Origin: Girardinichthys multiradiatus
Taxonomy: Eukaryota > Chordata > Actinopteri > Cyprinodontiformes > Goodeidae
NCBI RefSeq assembly: GCF_021462225.1
Contig: NC_061818.1
Location: forward strand, 19,799,462 to 19,863,461
Direction: 5' to 3'
DNA length: 64,000 bases
A program made the position numbers and the translations under genes. The notes under the pieces are model-generated. The model saw nothing but the letters and a program-made list of their open reading frames with translations. It ran no database searches and was not told the DNA's origin. How positions within the stretch are numbered: position 1 is the first letter of the stretch; each line of letters opens with the position of its first letter. Positions 12,501 to 25,045 of the stretch are shown one piece after another.

Positions 12501-12544
12501 CCGGTCCCTCACGGTTCCCCCTGCAGGTGGTGGGCCCACTGGGG
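9530..12544 (-). mobile_element. Rex3 non-LTR retrotransposon (RTE clade), nearly full length
   Basis: The element is in minus orientation and flanked by a 13-bp direct repeat, GTTATTTTTATGT, at 9517-9529 and 12545-12557. Its 3' end (low coordinates) is a short tail of GAAC repeats, as in Rex3, which ends in short tandem repeats rather than poly(A). The blocks at 10434-10456 and 10878-10897 match the conserved Rex3 reverse-transcriptase segments used as PCR targets in fish. About 100 bp precede the first in-frame ATG of the ORF (12444-12442), so 5' truncation is slight if any. The clean target duplication and single coding lesion suggest a young copy. Confidence 0.95.
9552..12444 (-). pseudogene. 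Rex3 endonuclease/reverse transcriptase ORF, one frameshift
   Basis: The protein drives target-primed reverse transcription. It has an N-terminal APE-type endonuclease (from [11 protein letters not shown], with GDFNAHVG) and a reverse transcriptase with the catalytic FADD motif near 10300. The C-terminal region ends RPRGRPRTRWRDYVSRLAWE. The start is taken at ATG 12444-12442 because upstream codons belong to the 5' untranslated region and flank. The frame is open to ~10166, where a one-base shift moves it to a second frame that continues to 9552. In the endonuclease, positions that in related copies read MIDFVVV and STDHH read MINFVVV and STNHH here. Both replaced Asp residues are probably catalytic (inference from APE1), so cleavage is likely impaired even apart from the frameshift. 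Confidence 0.9.
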
Positions 12545-12557
12545 GTTATTTTTATGT

Positions 12558-14189
12558 GTATTACAATATTTATTTGTGCATTACTTTGTTTAACTGAGTC
12601 ATACGGAGACAGTTTATTTAACATAAACAAAAAGCCCATATACGTAGCCTAAACTTTAAAACAGAGTAGAAAACCAAGTGAGGAAAGAAATTTGCAGTAT
12701 ATCAAACATAACTTCACACATACCTCATGTGCTATTCATTGCTGACTAACAATCAAAAAGTCAAAGCGATCACTAAACGTTGACTGCTATGCAAAGTTGT
12801 AAATCTCCCCAGTGAAGACAACATAGAAACACAAGTGCACAAACAAAACATTATCCCACCAGAACATGAGCGACGGATCGCGGTCATGTGTTTTACTGGC
12901 ATGGCTGTTTCACTGAGCTTTGAGTGTATGCGTTGCTTGGAAACGAGCATGTGTGTGGAATGTGTGACGTCCGCGCTCTTGCTCAGGGGCGTGGCCGTCT
13001 GCACAGGACTTTGCATCTCGCTCACATATGGCCCAAGGCTTTTGGGAGAAGAAGGGGAAGTTGTAAAATGTATAATAGCCCCTCTCAGAAGCTTGCGTTA
13101 CTGTACCCCTGTAGAGAAAGCTGCTGGGAAGGGTGTCTGGCAGTAAATGGAAGGGAGGGTGTTAACTGTTATTGACAGGTGTCGATCAGACCTTGCACAC
13201 ACACAGAAACAGCCCAACCTTAGCCAGAAACTATATTTAATAAATGTTGGTAAACTGGTACAGTTTTTAGCTGTAATCTAAATCTCAAGGTCAAACTGAA
13301 ATTAAACAGCCCTGTCTTGCCATTGCCCCGACACACCAGAAACAGAATCACCTTTACAAGTTTCTGTACACAAACAAGGAATTGGACTTGGGTTCCCCTC
13401 TGCTCTCAGTGAAGAAATTTAAAATATCGATATATAAAAAGTTAAATAAAAGAAACAATTTTTGTAAATATGCATAAATATACAGTGTTTTAACAAAAAA
13501 GAAAGTCATGGTTGAATTGTACACTGACTGTGAAGTGTTCATCAGAGAAACAGCATGGGAGAAGAAACTGTCTCTGTGGTGGCTCGTTTTTGTAAATAGC
13601 CCTCTTTAGTGCTATTTGGAAAAAAGTCTAAACAGTTTGTGTCCAGAATGTGTGAGGAATGCAGAGATATTAGCTGTCCAGGATGGACAAGGAAAGGTCA
13701 GCCCAGATGATCCTCTCGGCTGACCTAATTGTTTGTAGCAGTTTGAATCAGTTCTGTTTTGTAAATGAACCAAGCTACGCCGTGATGTACGAACATAGGA
13801 CAGAGTGAATAGAAGATGACCAGCTGCTCCTATGCAATCCTGTACTTCTTGAGTTACCACATTGAGTACAGTCTCTGATGGGCCTACTTCAGTGAACCAG
13901 AACCGATCCACAGCAGACACTGTTGTTGACAATGGTGAGGGGAGGTAGTGTGAAAGGGGTTCCACGGAAGTCCCCCTTAACTTCCACAGTCTTGAGTAAT
14001 CACAAAATGAATACTATATACTGCTCTGACAAATGTAAATTACCAAATCTACATTTCTACAATTTTCCTATTAACTGCAATCAAATTATTATCCTAAACA
14101 TCTATTTGACCTTAGAGCATTTGGTTTTAAGGTTTGCTTTTACAGTGTTACAATGTTACAAACTTCAGAGTATTTTAATGGTACTTTAT
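12558..14189. other. No gene recognised; possible old repeat at 13555-13965
   Basis: 12558-13550 shows nothing identifiable. About 13555-13965 resembles a dispersed sequence I recall from other teleosts (starting near AGAAGAAACTGTCTCTGTGG). I cannot name its class. No exon is convincing. Confidence 0.3.
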
Positions 14190-14905
14190 TTCACTGAATA
14201 ATTACAAAGCAGTGCATGTTTGTGAAGTGGAAAATAATACGTAGGTTTTAAATGTTTTAAACAAATAAGAAAAGTGCAGCATTTATTTGTATTCAGCACA
14301 CTATACTCTAAAACCCCTGAATAAAATCCAGAGCTCAGGTGAGAGTATCTATCAATAGGACAGCTATTACTTGTGTTCTCCACAAATGTGGCATTTATGG
14401 AAGAGTAACAAGAGGAAAAGCCCTTTTGAAAGAAAGTCAGTTTACCACAAACCAAACTTTGTAAACAGGAAACATTTGAAGCTGCTCTAGTCAGGTGAGA
14501 CCAGAATTGAAAATTGTGGAATATATATACGCTATGTGTTATGGAAAACTAACACTGCACATTACGCTAAATATACCATCACCACAGTGGTGGCAGATTT
14601 ATCCTGTGGGGATGCTTCTCTTCACCAGGCACAGAGAAGCTGAGCAGAATTATCCTAGAAAAAAAACTTTTAGAGGCTGCAAATGTTCACCTTCCTTCCC
14701 ATTGGACTATGCACAGCCAGAGCTACAATGAAATTATTTATACCAAAGCTCCTCTGTATTAAAGCCCAAAAATTAACTAATTGACAAACTTATAACACTT
14801 GAAAATTGCTATTCACAACTATGCCTCCATTCCGACTGAGTTTCAGCTAAATGTGAAAGAGTTTAACGGTGTCAATATTTTTGCATGTCACTGCAATTAA
14901 TATCC
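14190..14905 (+). pseudogene. Decayed Tc1 transposase, plus strand
   Basis: Fragments of a Tc1 transposase appear in order despite frameshifts: a segment corresponding to SGLYGRVARRK (near 14390), WRKTNTAH (near 14545), the SIMLWGCF block (near 14600), an ARATMEWF-like block (near 14715) and a C-terminal block ending near 14905. It belongs to the same Tc1 family as the remnants at 29330-29835, 48600-48775, 56035-56300 and 63080-63500. It is an old, inactive copy. Confidence 0.8.
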
Positions 14906-17900
14906 TTTTCTGTTTGCTTCGGGCTAGAGCTGAACAATAAATCAAATCACGATCGTCTTTGCCATTTTAATATGATCAGCATCACATTTACAAAGGATGG
15001 ATGCAATATGTGCATAATAATATTATTATATATTTTAAATGCCATACATTCAAACTCTGCATGCCAGTTGGTCAGACTGGTGCTCATAACTGATATAGAT
15101 ATTAATGCTTGAGATTCTATTGGGGAGATTGTGATAATGGAATAAATATAGAGGAAATTGTAGATTTATCGCACTCCATATTGTAATTTCAATGTTCAAC
15201 AATAGTATTGTAAATGCAGGTTTTCCTAACCTTGTGTGTCTACACCTCTGGACTCATTTGTTTCATTTTAAACGTATTTAAACTTGTTCAATAATGACTT
15301 AAAGAGATTATTTTTAATCAGGATTATACAATAAAAATCTTTCAAAGCAACAACTTTCTCCAACTTTCATCCTACACAGCAAACAAGGCAGTGGACCCAT
15401 TCGTATTTTTGTCCCGTGCACATTTATCTATGTGCTCTTCCCGTCCGCTACTGACTCAAGCAGCCTCAGCCCATTTATTAGCAGCAGTGTGTCAATTAAT
15501 TCCCAGCCCCCTTTCCTGTGTTCCAGCGGCAGCCTCGGCCATACACAGCACAACTGGAGAGGAGAGGCAGAGGCGGGAAGGGAAGGGGAGGGGAAGGTGC
15601 CTCCTCTCTGACATCATCAGTGAAGAGAGGTAGGAATTCCCTTTATGTGAACCCACCCACTCGCTTACTCTGTACACCCTGTCTGGCTCCCAGACACTCT
15701 CGCATTCACACACGCTCCTGTCTGCACAGCCAGAGGAGGAACATGTTGAGGAGAAGACAAAAAGACTGACAGGCACAAGACTTGTGAAGTTCAACTTTAC
15801 AGGGTGACAGAGAGAGGAAGACAAATGAACTTGGGGCAGAGAGCAGGACTAAAAGCGGTTATTTCAGGTGGGTGCAGCATCGTGTATCCCTTTTCTTTCA
15901 GGAGTTATCGCCATTTTTTACTGTTTTACGACTTTGTAACTTTGGAAAAACTATAATTTTCTTAGTTTTGTTTTTAGTTTGTTTTTTACTGTTGAACCAC
16001 TGGTCTTTGACAGGGACACACTTTACAGAAGCTCCTGCAGCCTGTTGATGGAGACAGAGTGTGTGTAAAGCCTTCCTGCTGTTTGAAGGTACTGTGATAT
16101 TAGCCCTGGAATATTGTCCTGTTGTGTGGTGTGCCTCTGTGGAGCAGCTCAATTACAAAGGTCAGATGTATATATGTCCTTTGAATGGGATAGCTGACTT
16201 TCTGAATGTCTGCCAGTGTTTGCATTTGATTTAGAGTTCAACATTCATTCGAGAGATTGACTGCTTAATTGTTTAGCCTCTACCTGTTTTTCTGCCTTCC
16301 CTTTCCGTCTGTCTTTATTTGCCTGTGTGTGTTGTGTGCTTGTTTTTATGTCAAGCCAATCTGCGCTCCCCCGGCTGGGTATTTTGCTGGCAGCACAGAG
16401 TGCGAACAGAGGTCATAAAAAGTTCTCAAAAAGCAGCAGACGGGGCGTCTTGGCAGTGCTAAAGCAGGGCCGGAGCTGCCTCAAACATTCCTCTCATTGT
16501 TCAGAGGCCCTGTAAGTGTGCGAGCTCCAAAACCTCCATGAAAGGAAGAGAATCCAACCACTACTGTAGCTGACCAGGTTTCAGCTGCACTTCATGGCAG
16601 CCTGTCTCTGTTTTCCAGTCCACCGTCCTGTCTGGTTCCCCTCTTGGGGGTGGTGGTATAGACTAAATCGGGTTGTGGACGATATGAAAAGAGCTGAAAG
16701 AAGTTCACATGAGGCTGACGCAGCAAGGGCAGATGAGATAAGGGTAAGTATAAAGCACATTTAGTAAGATCTGTAATTCGGTTTTCTACGTGCCTGATTG
16801 TGGCTTAAGATAACAGGGAAAAGAAGGGAGAGAGATTTGAGGAGTTCTAAGTTAAAAGTGTGATCAATGGCTGAATGTTTGGATGGAGGGTAGAGGCAAT
16901 AACAGGAGAGAAGGTGAAGAGCCTGTCAAACTTTGGTAAAGTTGTTGGGTGGGTGAGTGGGTGTGCCTGGAGGCAATCTGTTCGACTGGGCACTGGCTCA
17001 GGAAACAGTGGCGTAGTGGAATAAAAGTGTATGTGTATGGCTTCTGCGGCCATTCGTGCATGTGCGGCTCAGTGGCAGCAGGGCAGCTGTGCACTAAGTA
17101 CAGGGCTGGTGGTGGTGAGGGTGTTTGGCTACAAACCAGGCTGAGGATAGGGTTACAAGCAATGGGCTACAGGGAGTGGACCACTAGCTTGGGCTGGGCT
17201 CTTCGCTCAAGCACAACACTTTAAAGGTTTTCTTTAAAAAAAAATGTATGTCCCACATGTGGCACATTCTTTCACTGAGTCCAGACCAGGCAGTGATTGT
17301 TTGCCTTTGATTCCAGAAAACTGAAATAGATCAGACCCGCAGTGAACCCAGATCCTTCGTTTGAATGTCGCAGAATGTCACGGCCTTTGAAATAATTACA
17401 CCTTGACACGCAACATGAAACAAAATCAGAACCTCAACCACTTTCACACACACACACCGAGACATGCTCTATCTAATGAGTGAGCTAAGGTGTGGTGCTG
17501 TGTAAGGTGTGTAAGTTCAAAGATCCAGTGATGTGCCTTACAGTTTACCAGCACTTTTGCTGTGTAGGTATAGTTGTTGCATTGTAATATCTTTTAAATG
17601 GAGGCCTGAGATTGTTCATTATCAAACTGAAGGATGTAAGGACAAATTTTGATGAATTAGTCTACGACATTTTAGCTGTTAGCTGTTGCCTGAACATCTT
17701 GAGCATGCAGAGGTGTAATGTATACGACAGCAGTTATAAAAAGCAAACATGGCATAATTACTCTAAAAAAGGAGTTTCGAAGTTATAGTAAGCTCTCAGA
17801 TAAAGAACTGAATCTTCATTCATGACACCCGGAGGAGTGCTGGTTATTTCGTCACTTCACCAAGTCGTACGTTTGTAGCTTTGGTCATGTCATATCCAGT

Positions 17901-20900
17901 TTTTGCAGGTATAAATTGGTGCCATCCACTGGGGGACATTTCGTAACCCACTTTGAAAAACCAAAATTATTTTTTATATTCTACTACTCTACTCATAGTC
18001 TCATGTCAGGAATTTTTGTCTTATGACTAGTAAATATCTACCAACAACAGGTAACTTAGAACGCTTTTAGATATAAGCAGGGGACCTAATTTGTCGTTTT
18101 TCAAACGAGTCAACAGACAAAAACAGGGGTCAGAGCAAAAATAAATGGAAATAGTGTAATAAAGCAATTCAGAAGATATTGTACAATCAAATTAAATTAT
18201 ATGTATGATTTGAGCATTTCAATGATTTTTCATTCCCAAAACTGATTAAAATAGTTAACGGCAAAGAAAAATCTAATTATGTGCAATCATTTATGTACAT
18301 GAAAAAGAAATGGTTTGTTTAAAATATAGAAAATAGAAGTAGTAGGAGAAAAAATGGCAACAAAATGCATGTAGCATTTGTCAAACGGGCAAATATTTCA
18401 ATTGGAAATATGGATAATCTGTTCATTTCTGCATAGCAGTGGCTTAAACATAAAATACTTAACAGTTTGCATGTAGATCTTGTTGTTAAGTGAAAAGTAT
18501 TTCACATTTTAAGATGCAAGCCATGTCAGATTTGTATGTATTTGCACTTTTACTCGTTTACAAGACTGAAATCCAAGCTCAAGCACATATAATGTTTGCC
18601 CAGCAGCCTCACTGACATAGCCCTGTTTGTTTGCTGATAGTGAGCATATTGTGCTCAAAGAGGTAGATTCGGTCTGCGAGGCATAGAAAGGAGAGTTGAT
18701 ACGTGTTGAAACAACAAGAGGTCGAGATCCAGCTGTCTCAACAGAGGCTTTTCCACTTAACCATACGGCCTTGTGTAAATGGCGATGTCAAATCTGGACA
18801 CGCACTGAAGGGAATGCAGCCAGTGGCCACGTCTGCACTTGGACCTTCATATGTCCTGCGTATGAAGAGCAGAACACACACATAATGTAAACTATACATA
18901 CTAAGTCATCAAAGAATCTATAAACAAGGTCATAGTTCTTGAAAATTGGAAGAAAAAAAAACTTTGACTTTAATACAGTACATCTGCTGGAAATCGGCGC
19001 CCAGTGAGCTTCGTTTTCCTACTTGACACCTACATCAAGACGCAACATGTCGACACATTTATGCAACCCACATGCCAGGGTTGTATGATTATTTCTAACC
19101 ACAATAAACACCCAATTACATAGAGGCATAAGAACGTCACTGCAGGGGAAAAAAGAAGTGAGCTTTGTTGAGATTCTCCAAGCCAGTGCTTGAGGTGAGG
19201 TGTTGGACAGCGCTCGTCAACCAAATACGCCGTCATTACAGGGGGAAAGGGAAGGAATGAGCTCATAGACATTAATGGCTGCGGGTTCAACGGGGTAACA
19301 GGAGGGGGGAGATAGAAAAGATGAAAAGGAGAAAGAGAAAAACAGCGCAAAACTGCTAGATAAAAGCAGGGAGGGATGGAAGGGTTTTAGGTTGATTGGG
19401 GAGAAAAGTTAAAGTGGAGTTAGCGCGAAGTCTTTGAAGGGTGAATGAACCTTGTTTTTTTTTATTGTGACCAGGTGGAGATATTTTGGCACGAGTGACA
19501 AATTTAATTTATTTTTATAGATACAATAAAAGCGATTTATCCTGAAATGTCTACTCACACATCTGCATTGCTTTTTAAATTTGGTTAGCAAATATAAGAG
19601 AAGAAATGAATCATTCGGAAGTGTTGCAAAAAAACTAAAAAACTAAATCAGGTTAGAGTCGCTGTGACTTAATTTTATGGATTCATTTGACTATAAACTG
19701 GAACAAAACAGAACATTATTCTTGCAGGGACTGGAAAGCATCAGCTGGTAGAATATATATAATTTTTTAGTTTGGGTTTATTTTAAGAGGAAGTTTTCTA
19801 CTGTTCTGCAAAGCTCTTTGAAACTGCAACAGATCAGCGATGCTGATTGCAGATTCAATGCTTCGCCATGTGTTTGCAACAGCTTTCCAGCAGGGCAGCT
19901 GGTTGAAACTTATTTAGAGTCCGGAGTTCCCCAAATGTGTCCCACTGACTCACACCTTGCAGACGGGAGATTATTAATGCAGCTGAAACTAAAAATGACT
20001 TCAAGAAGACAGGAAATTGAGGAACTTGGGATATGGTACAGTTATTTTTGAGATGTGTGCAAGTCTTTTCTCTTTTAAGGAAAAAACAAAAATCCAGACA
20101 TCCTTTTAGGGACTTTTTTGGTAACATGGAAGCAGAAAAAAGCTCAAATTGTATCCTAGTTTTCCACATAAGGGCTACAGATAAAGAGGCAGAACAGAAA
20201 GGGTAACCATCTTTATAGGTAGTGCGACTTCCTTCTTAACTATCTCTCCATTCTGTTATTGACAAGATATTTTCATGAGAGACCATGGGAAGCTGACAAA
20301 AGCAACATGCACATACTGCTTATGAATGACCACCCTCGTAGCCTGATAGTTCCCTGAGACGTGTAAAAGAGAGGACTTGCGTGAGAGGGCAACAGGGGAG
20401 ACAATACATAAAGGGTATAAATGACGTTGGAGTTCTATTTTTGTGTTTATTATTCATATGTTTACGTACGCTGATGAGCTCCTTTTCGCCACGATTCACC
20501 TAGATGTCTCTGTTGGCCAGGGGAATTCCTGGCAGAGTGATTTTTGAAACTACGGGACTGAATCACATTGCCAGGGATTTCCAATGGCTGACACGAAGAA
20601 AAGCAGCACTCTCACGAACGCACCACACACACTCAAAATTACTACCTCATTCACAGACACACCCATGCTTTTCATTTGAATGTTCACACACAAACACACC
20701 CGCCGGCAAATTCTGGTTTTCAAACAACGCTGTGCGGCTGCAGGACTTAACTCACATGTGAACAGTGAGTGCCTTCCATGTTCACAGTGGTTAAGTTCTG
20801 CCGCCACAGGGCTGCAGCCTGCATGTGGTAGCGTAAAGGTCAGAGAGGGGCAACAAGCTCTACAGATGAGCATCACACTTCCAACAAGCACGTCTGTTTT

Positions 20901-21604
20901 GAATGTTGATATATACGTTTCTAAACAAGAGCCTGTCCAAGGTTGGCAACACAGCATCACTGATCACCATTTTATTTTGTCCAAGCTTGATCCTTTTTTC
21001 TTCCTGCATTTTACAGGTAACCACTGAGCAAACACTGAATTCGATTGGCTATAGGACAGAATGTGCTTTGCTTTACAATCCTTTTATATAATTAATTAAA
21101 CAAATGAAAGTTACAATAAAGTGTTCACTGTAAACATTTTATTTTTTTAATTCTATTTTTTCATATTTAATTTCCATACTAATCCAATAAAGCTTTGCTG
21201 TGATCAGAAAATGACAGGGTAAAAATTATCAGACAGGATATTCCACTCTGTAGGTTAACTGTATTAATCATGGTAGTTATCATAAAAGAATAACACAAAG
21301 AACGGGTAGGCTAGGATTGAAATTATTATATTATAAAAATATTAATATTTTACAACATTAAAAATCTTAACAGGCTGTACGCTAAACTTCCTCTAACATG
21401 TAGTACATCTTTGCAGCCACCATAGCACCTTGGAAAAACATCCATATATTGTAAATTATATTGTAAAATAAAGTACTTTATTTTAATAATAAGTAATAAA
21501 GTAGTTTGGGTTGTTACTCAAAGCAACCCAAACCAAACAGCTGCAGCTGACATATTTAGGTTAAAGGTAATCATTTAATCATTAGATTTTACCAACATGT
21601 TTAT
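14906..21604. other. No gene recognised; GC-richer patch near 15.4-15.9 kb
   Basis: Most of this 6.7 kb is AT-rich with no identifiable content. 15380-15870 is GC-richer, includes a GGGAAGGGGAGGGG-like polypurine tract near 15580 and several GT donor-like sites (15630, 15868). It could be a promoter or non-coding first exon, but no downstream coding exon was found. 16830-17230 has a few short open frames with no recognisable domain. Confidence 0.3.
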
Positions 21605-21770
21605 TTTGACTGGGGCTAATTTTGGAGCAGCCTAGCCAGAGTTCTGACTTTGAATAAAAAATCTGTGGTGGGAGCTAAAGATTACGGTAATGGCGAGGAA
21701 GCCTTCCAACCTCAAAGACTTGATTCTCATCAACAAAGACTAGACAGCCAACTTGTTCATCTGTCAACTC
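21605..21770 (+). pseudogene. Tc1-type transposase remnant
   Basis: The bases encode a decayed WPSQSPDLNPIENLWRELK-type segment followed by a VMARKPSNLKDL block. It is closely similar to the remnant at 8268-8400, so both come from one Tc1 lineage. Confidence 0.65.
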
Positions 21771-22307
21771 AAGTTTCATTTTTATGAAGTCCTGTTATTA
21801 TGTATTATTTATTTGTTTTACATAAGTCTGATTTTTTGTGTCTGTTGTCTTGGCCGGGTCTCCTTTGTAAAAAAAAGATTTTTGATCTTAATGGGCCTTC
21901 CTGGTTGAATAAAGGTACAATAAGAAGAGGAGCAAAGTTTGATGTTGCTTTCAGAAGAAAATTAAATAACTATTACTCTGATCTTTTAAAAAACAGTTCT
22001 GCTGTGTATAGGTCCAGCTCAGACGCAAGCAGCAGAAAAATAATAATAATAGGCTTTAAATAGGGACTCTGTTGAAATGACTTTCAAACTAGGACGGTTT
22101 GTATTAATACATGTTGGTGCATTTGTCAACATGTCTTTTGAGAATTCAGTTTTCTGGGGGTGATCTGCCTAAGCAGGTCGAGAATGACCCTTCTGTCAGA
22201 ACATGGTGATCTAGGGCCATCATATAAATACAACACATTTTTCCTAATTAGATTTATATCATTGATACCAAGCATAATAGGAGAGTTTAAAGACACAAAC
22301 AGGGACC
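21771..22307. other. No gene recognised
   Basis: AT-rich sequence; I see no domain, repeat or RNA gene in it. Confidence 0.3.
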
Positions 22308-23075
22308 TTAAAGGGGTAGTTCAGAAGTAAAGGTTTTGAGTTTTGAAGTGAGGTTTTGTAAATAGGTTATAAGCAGTAAATATCTTACCTATAGTATATC
22401 CCACTCTCAGAGTCTTTATTTGGTATAAATCCAGATTATTTGTTCCTGGAGGCTGATGCTAACGACTAGTCCAAGAGGGGCCAGGAATTCTACCATCCTC
22501 CAAAAACTACAAATTTAACCAACATTGTGGCAGCATATGTGAAGGCTAATGTATTAATCTTTTATTTAATTTTTTTTACATATTTATTTATTTTTCCTTT
22601 TTATTCTCTTGAACCTTTATACTAAAGTCACAACTACATTGGATGGTTGATTACAGAGAAGCCAATGATTATTTACAAGAGAAATGGAAATCTGAGGCGG
22701 TGTACCACATACTGAGAACAGAACATTTAAAGTGTTTCCAGTCAGACTAACTGTCTGACACAGGAAGATCCCTAATGATACAATGCCTATTATCTCCATT
22801 TCTCGTGGAAGGCATTAGCAGAATTTTGTAAAAAAAAATACTGAATGTAATCATCACAACAGTTTAAATGTTCATTAAATAGTGTTTGCATAAATCTGCT
22901 GTTTTTTTAATTTTCGGAGACTGTAGAAATTGGCTTTGGTCTTAGGTCCACTTGGATTAAATTATCTGGATTTATACAAAATAAAGACACCAAGAAAATA
23001 CAGCAGGTAGGATATTACCAGCTTGTAATGTTCTAACAGAGCCACACTTCAAAAAATTAAAACTATTCCTTTGAA
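22308..23075. mobile_element. MITE-like element with ~130-bp inverted ends
   Basis: The left arm (~22308-22450) and right arm (~22945-23075) are inverted copies with mismatches. For example, TATAAATCCAGATTATTT near 22424-22441 faces its complement near 22960-22977, and the AAAGGGGTAGTTC end faces GAACTATTCC-like sequence near 23065. No transposase is present and no clear target duplication is visible, so the superfamily is undetermined. Confidence 0.6.
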
Positions 23076-24534
23076 CTTTTGATTTTCTGACTATTTCTGC
23101 AAAATTTTAAAAGTATTCAGCTTAAAATGTAAGAAAATCCTCAAATTTTCTGGAAATTTGGTATGTATTCTCTGCTAAGTTTAAACCAAGAGGAAAAGTG
23201 TGAAAAGTGATTTTTATTTCTCTAAGAGTAAAAAGAAGTGTAAGCTTTTCTCAGATTGACTCTTTAACTTTCCGAACTCAGTTTCACAGCTCATTATTTC
23301 CAAATCAACCCCACGTGCTCGTGTCAGACAGTATGTGTGTGATGGAGTACATGTGTACATGTTCACAGATGACTCACTGTACAGTGTTGTCAGAAGCTGA
23401 TATATTACAATGGAGGGGGAGATTCTCTGAAGAAAAAGGTTTACAGTCTATACATTTCTAGTAAAAACCTGCAGTCTGTTGAATTTGCTGAAGTTGCGCC
23501 CCATCGGCGTTTCGGTTCCTGCTAAATGTCAGCTGCCTCATTAAGAGCAAATCTTCTGCCGTCCCTGTAGGGAGAGCTGTATGTCACCTTATGTCATCAT
23601 TTTAGTCGCTGGGCTGTCCGGGTCGCTTTGAGCAAGTCTGTCTTTGTTTGATTTTCTGTTTGTGTTCACATTTTCCATACGCTTCTGCCTGTTGGTTTTT
23701 CTCGAATGAGCATCGCTGCCTGTCTGTATGATTATGGACTGTCTGTGTGTGTGAAAAATTACCTCTGTCATCCCCCCTCCTCGCCCCCGCTGGGTCGGTC
23801 TCCTGTGCCTGCTGTGCTGATAATCAGTGTGTGATGTCGGCTGGCTCAGTTCAGCAGGAACAGGGGACTGTTCTCACTTCCACACACAATTAAACATAAA
23901 CAGAATCACACATAAACATTATCTTCTCTTATCATGTGGAAACACATTTTGGTTGCTTCGATTTAGTCTTTAAATTCTACTCACTGACTGTTAAACTGTG
24001 ATATATATAAAGCTGTATTTATTGTGTCTATTTCTTGTAGAATGACTGTAAATAAATATCCAGGAGGGTATAACCTGCAGCATGCTTCTGTTTTTCAAAC
24101 AAGAAAGTGTAATCATGATGTTTTCTATCTGTTTTGTGTATTGTTATTTTATGGCTTCATGAATATAAAAATTGATTAAAATAATATTCGCTTGAGTCAT
24201 TACTATGCGCATCTTCTATTTAGACATCCCCTCATTTACTTTATGACAAATCTGACCAGTGCATTATTCACTCATTCCCTCCATCATGTTCTCTGCCTTC
24301 TTTTTTGCGGTCAACCTGAGAAAATCTAAATTTGCGGCAGAAACCTGACATTCTGCAGTTGAATGCTGCACCTGGTGTGTTGGGTGGCATTTTGTTTTTT
24401 AAAAAACATGAAAAACAAATCTTAAATAGGTTGTTACACAATTTTAACCTTTCACTTTCTGGGAGATCTTCATGGTCAGATACACCTTCTTACACATCTG
24501 TGAAGCTATGGGCGTTGCTAGACCTGTTTTACTG
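23076..24534. other. No gene recognised
   Basis: Mixed composition, with a C-rich run near 23770-23795. Nothing is identifiable as an exon or repeat family. Confidence 0.3.
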
Positions 24535-25045
24535 AGGCATGTGTCACAGGTTTTAGACACTCTTTCTCATTCAATGGTTTTATTTATGTTTATGACTATT
24601 GTATGACATTGTAGATTCTCACTGAAGGCATCAAAACTGTGAATGAACACATATGGAATTATGTAGCAAACAAATAATTGTAAAATAACTTTAAATATGT
24701 TTTATTTCCTTAAAATAGGCACACTTTGCTGTGATGACTGAAATATTAACCTCTGGCCATCTCTCAATGAGTAGAAAACCATTTCAGGTGACCACCTGAT
24801 GAAGCTCAGGGAGAGAACGCCAAGAGGGCAAAGCAGTGATCAAGGCAAAGAGTGGCTACTTTGAAGAATCTAAAATACTAAAATGTTTAGAGTTATTTCA
24901 CACTTTTTGTTTACTGTATAATTCCAAGTGTGTTCATTCATAGTTTTGTTGGCTTTGGTGAGAATCTACAATGTAAATAGTCATGACAATAAAAAAAAAA
25001 ACATTAAGTGAGAAAGTGTATCTAAAACCTTTGACTGGTAGTGTG
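24535..25045. mobile_element. Internally deleted Tc1 element
   Basis: The ends are inverted copies (24541-24680 against 24925-25045), including ATGAATGAACACA facing its complement. The interior lacks the transposase. The sequence at 24775-24870 is collinear with the Tc1 copy at 51625-53672, where the same place is interrupted by a pogo-like element, so this copy serves as an approximate empty site. Confidence 0.7.

Noticed and set aside
15380..15870. First exon of an unseen host gene
   Set aside because: Donor-like sites and GC content alone are not enough; no coding exon follows on either strand.
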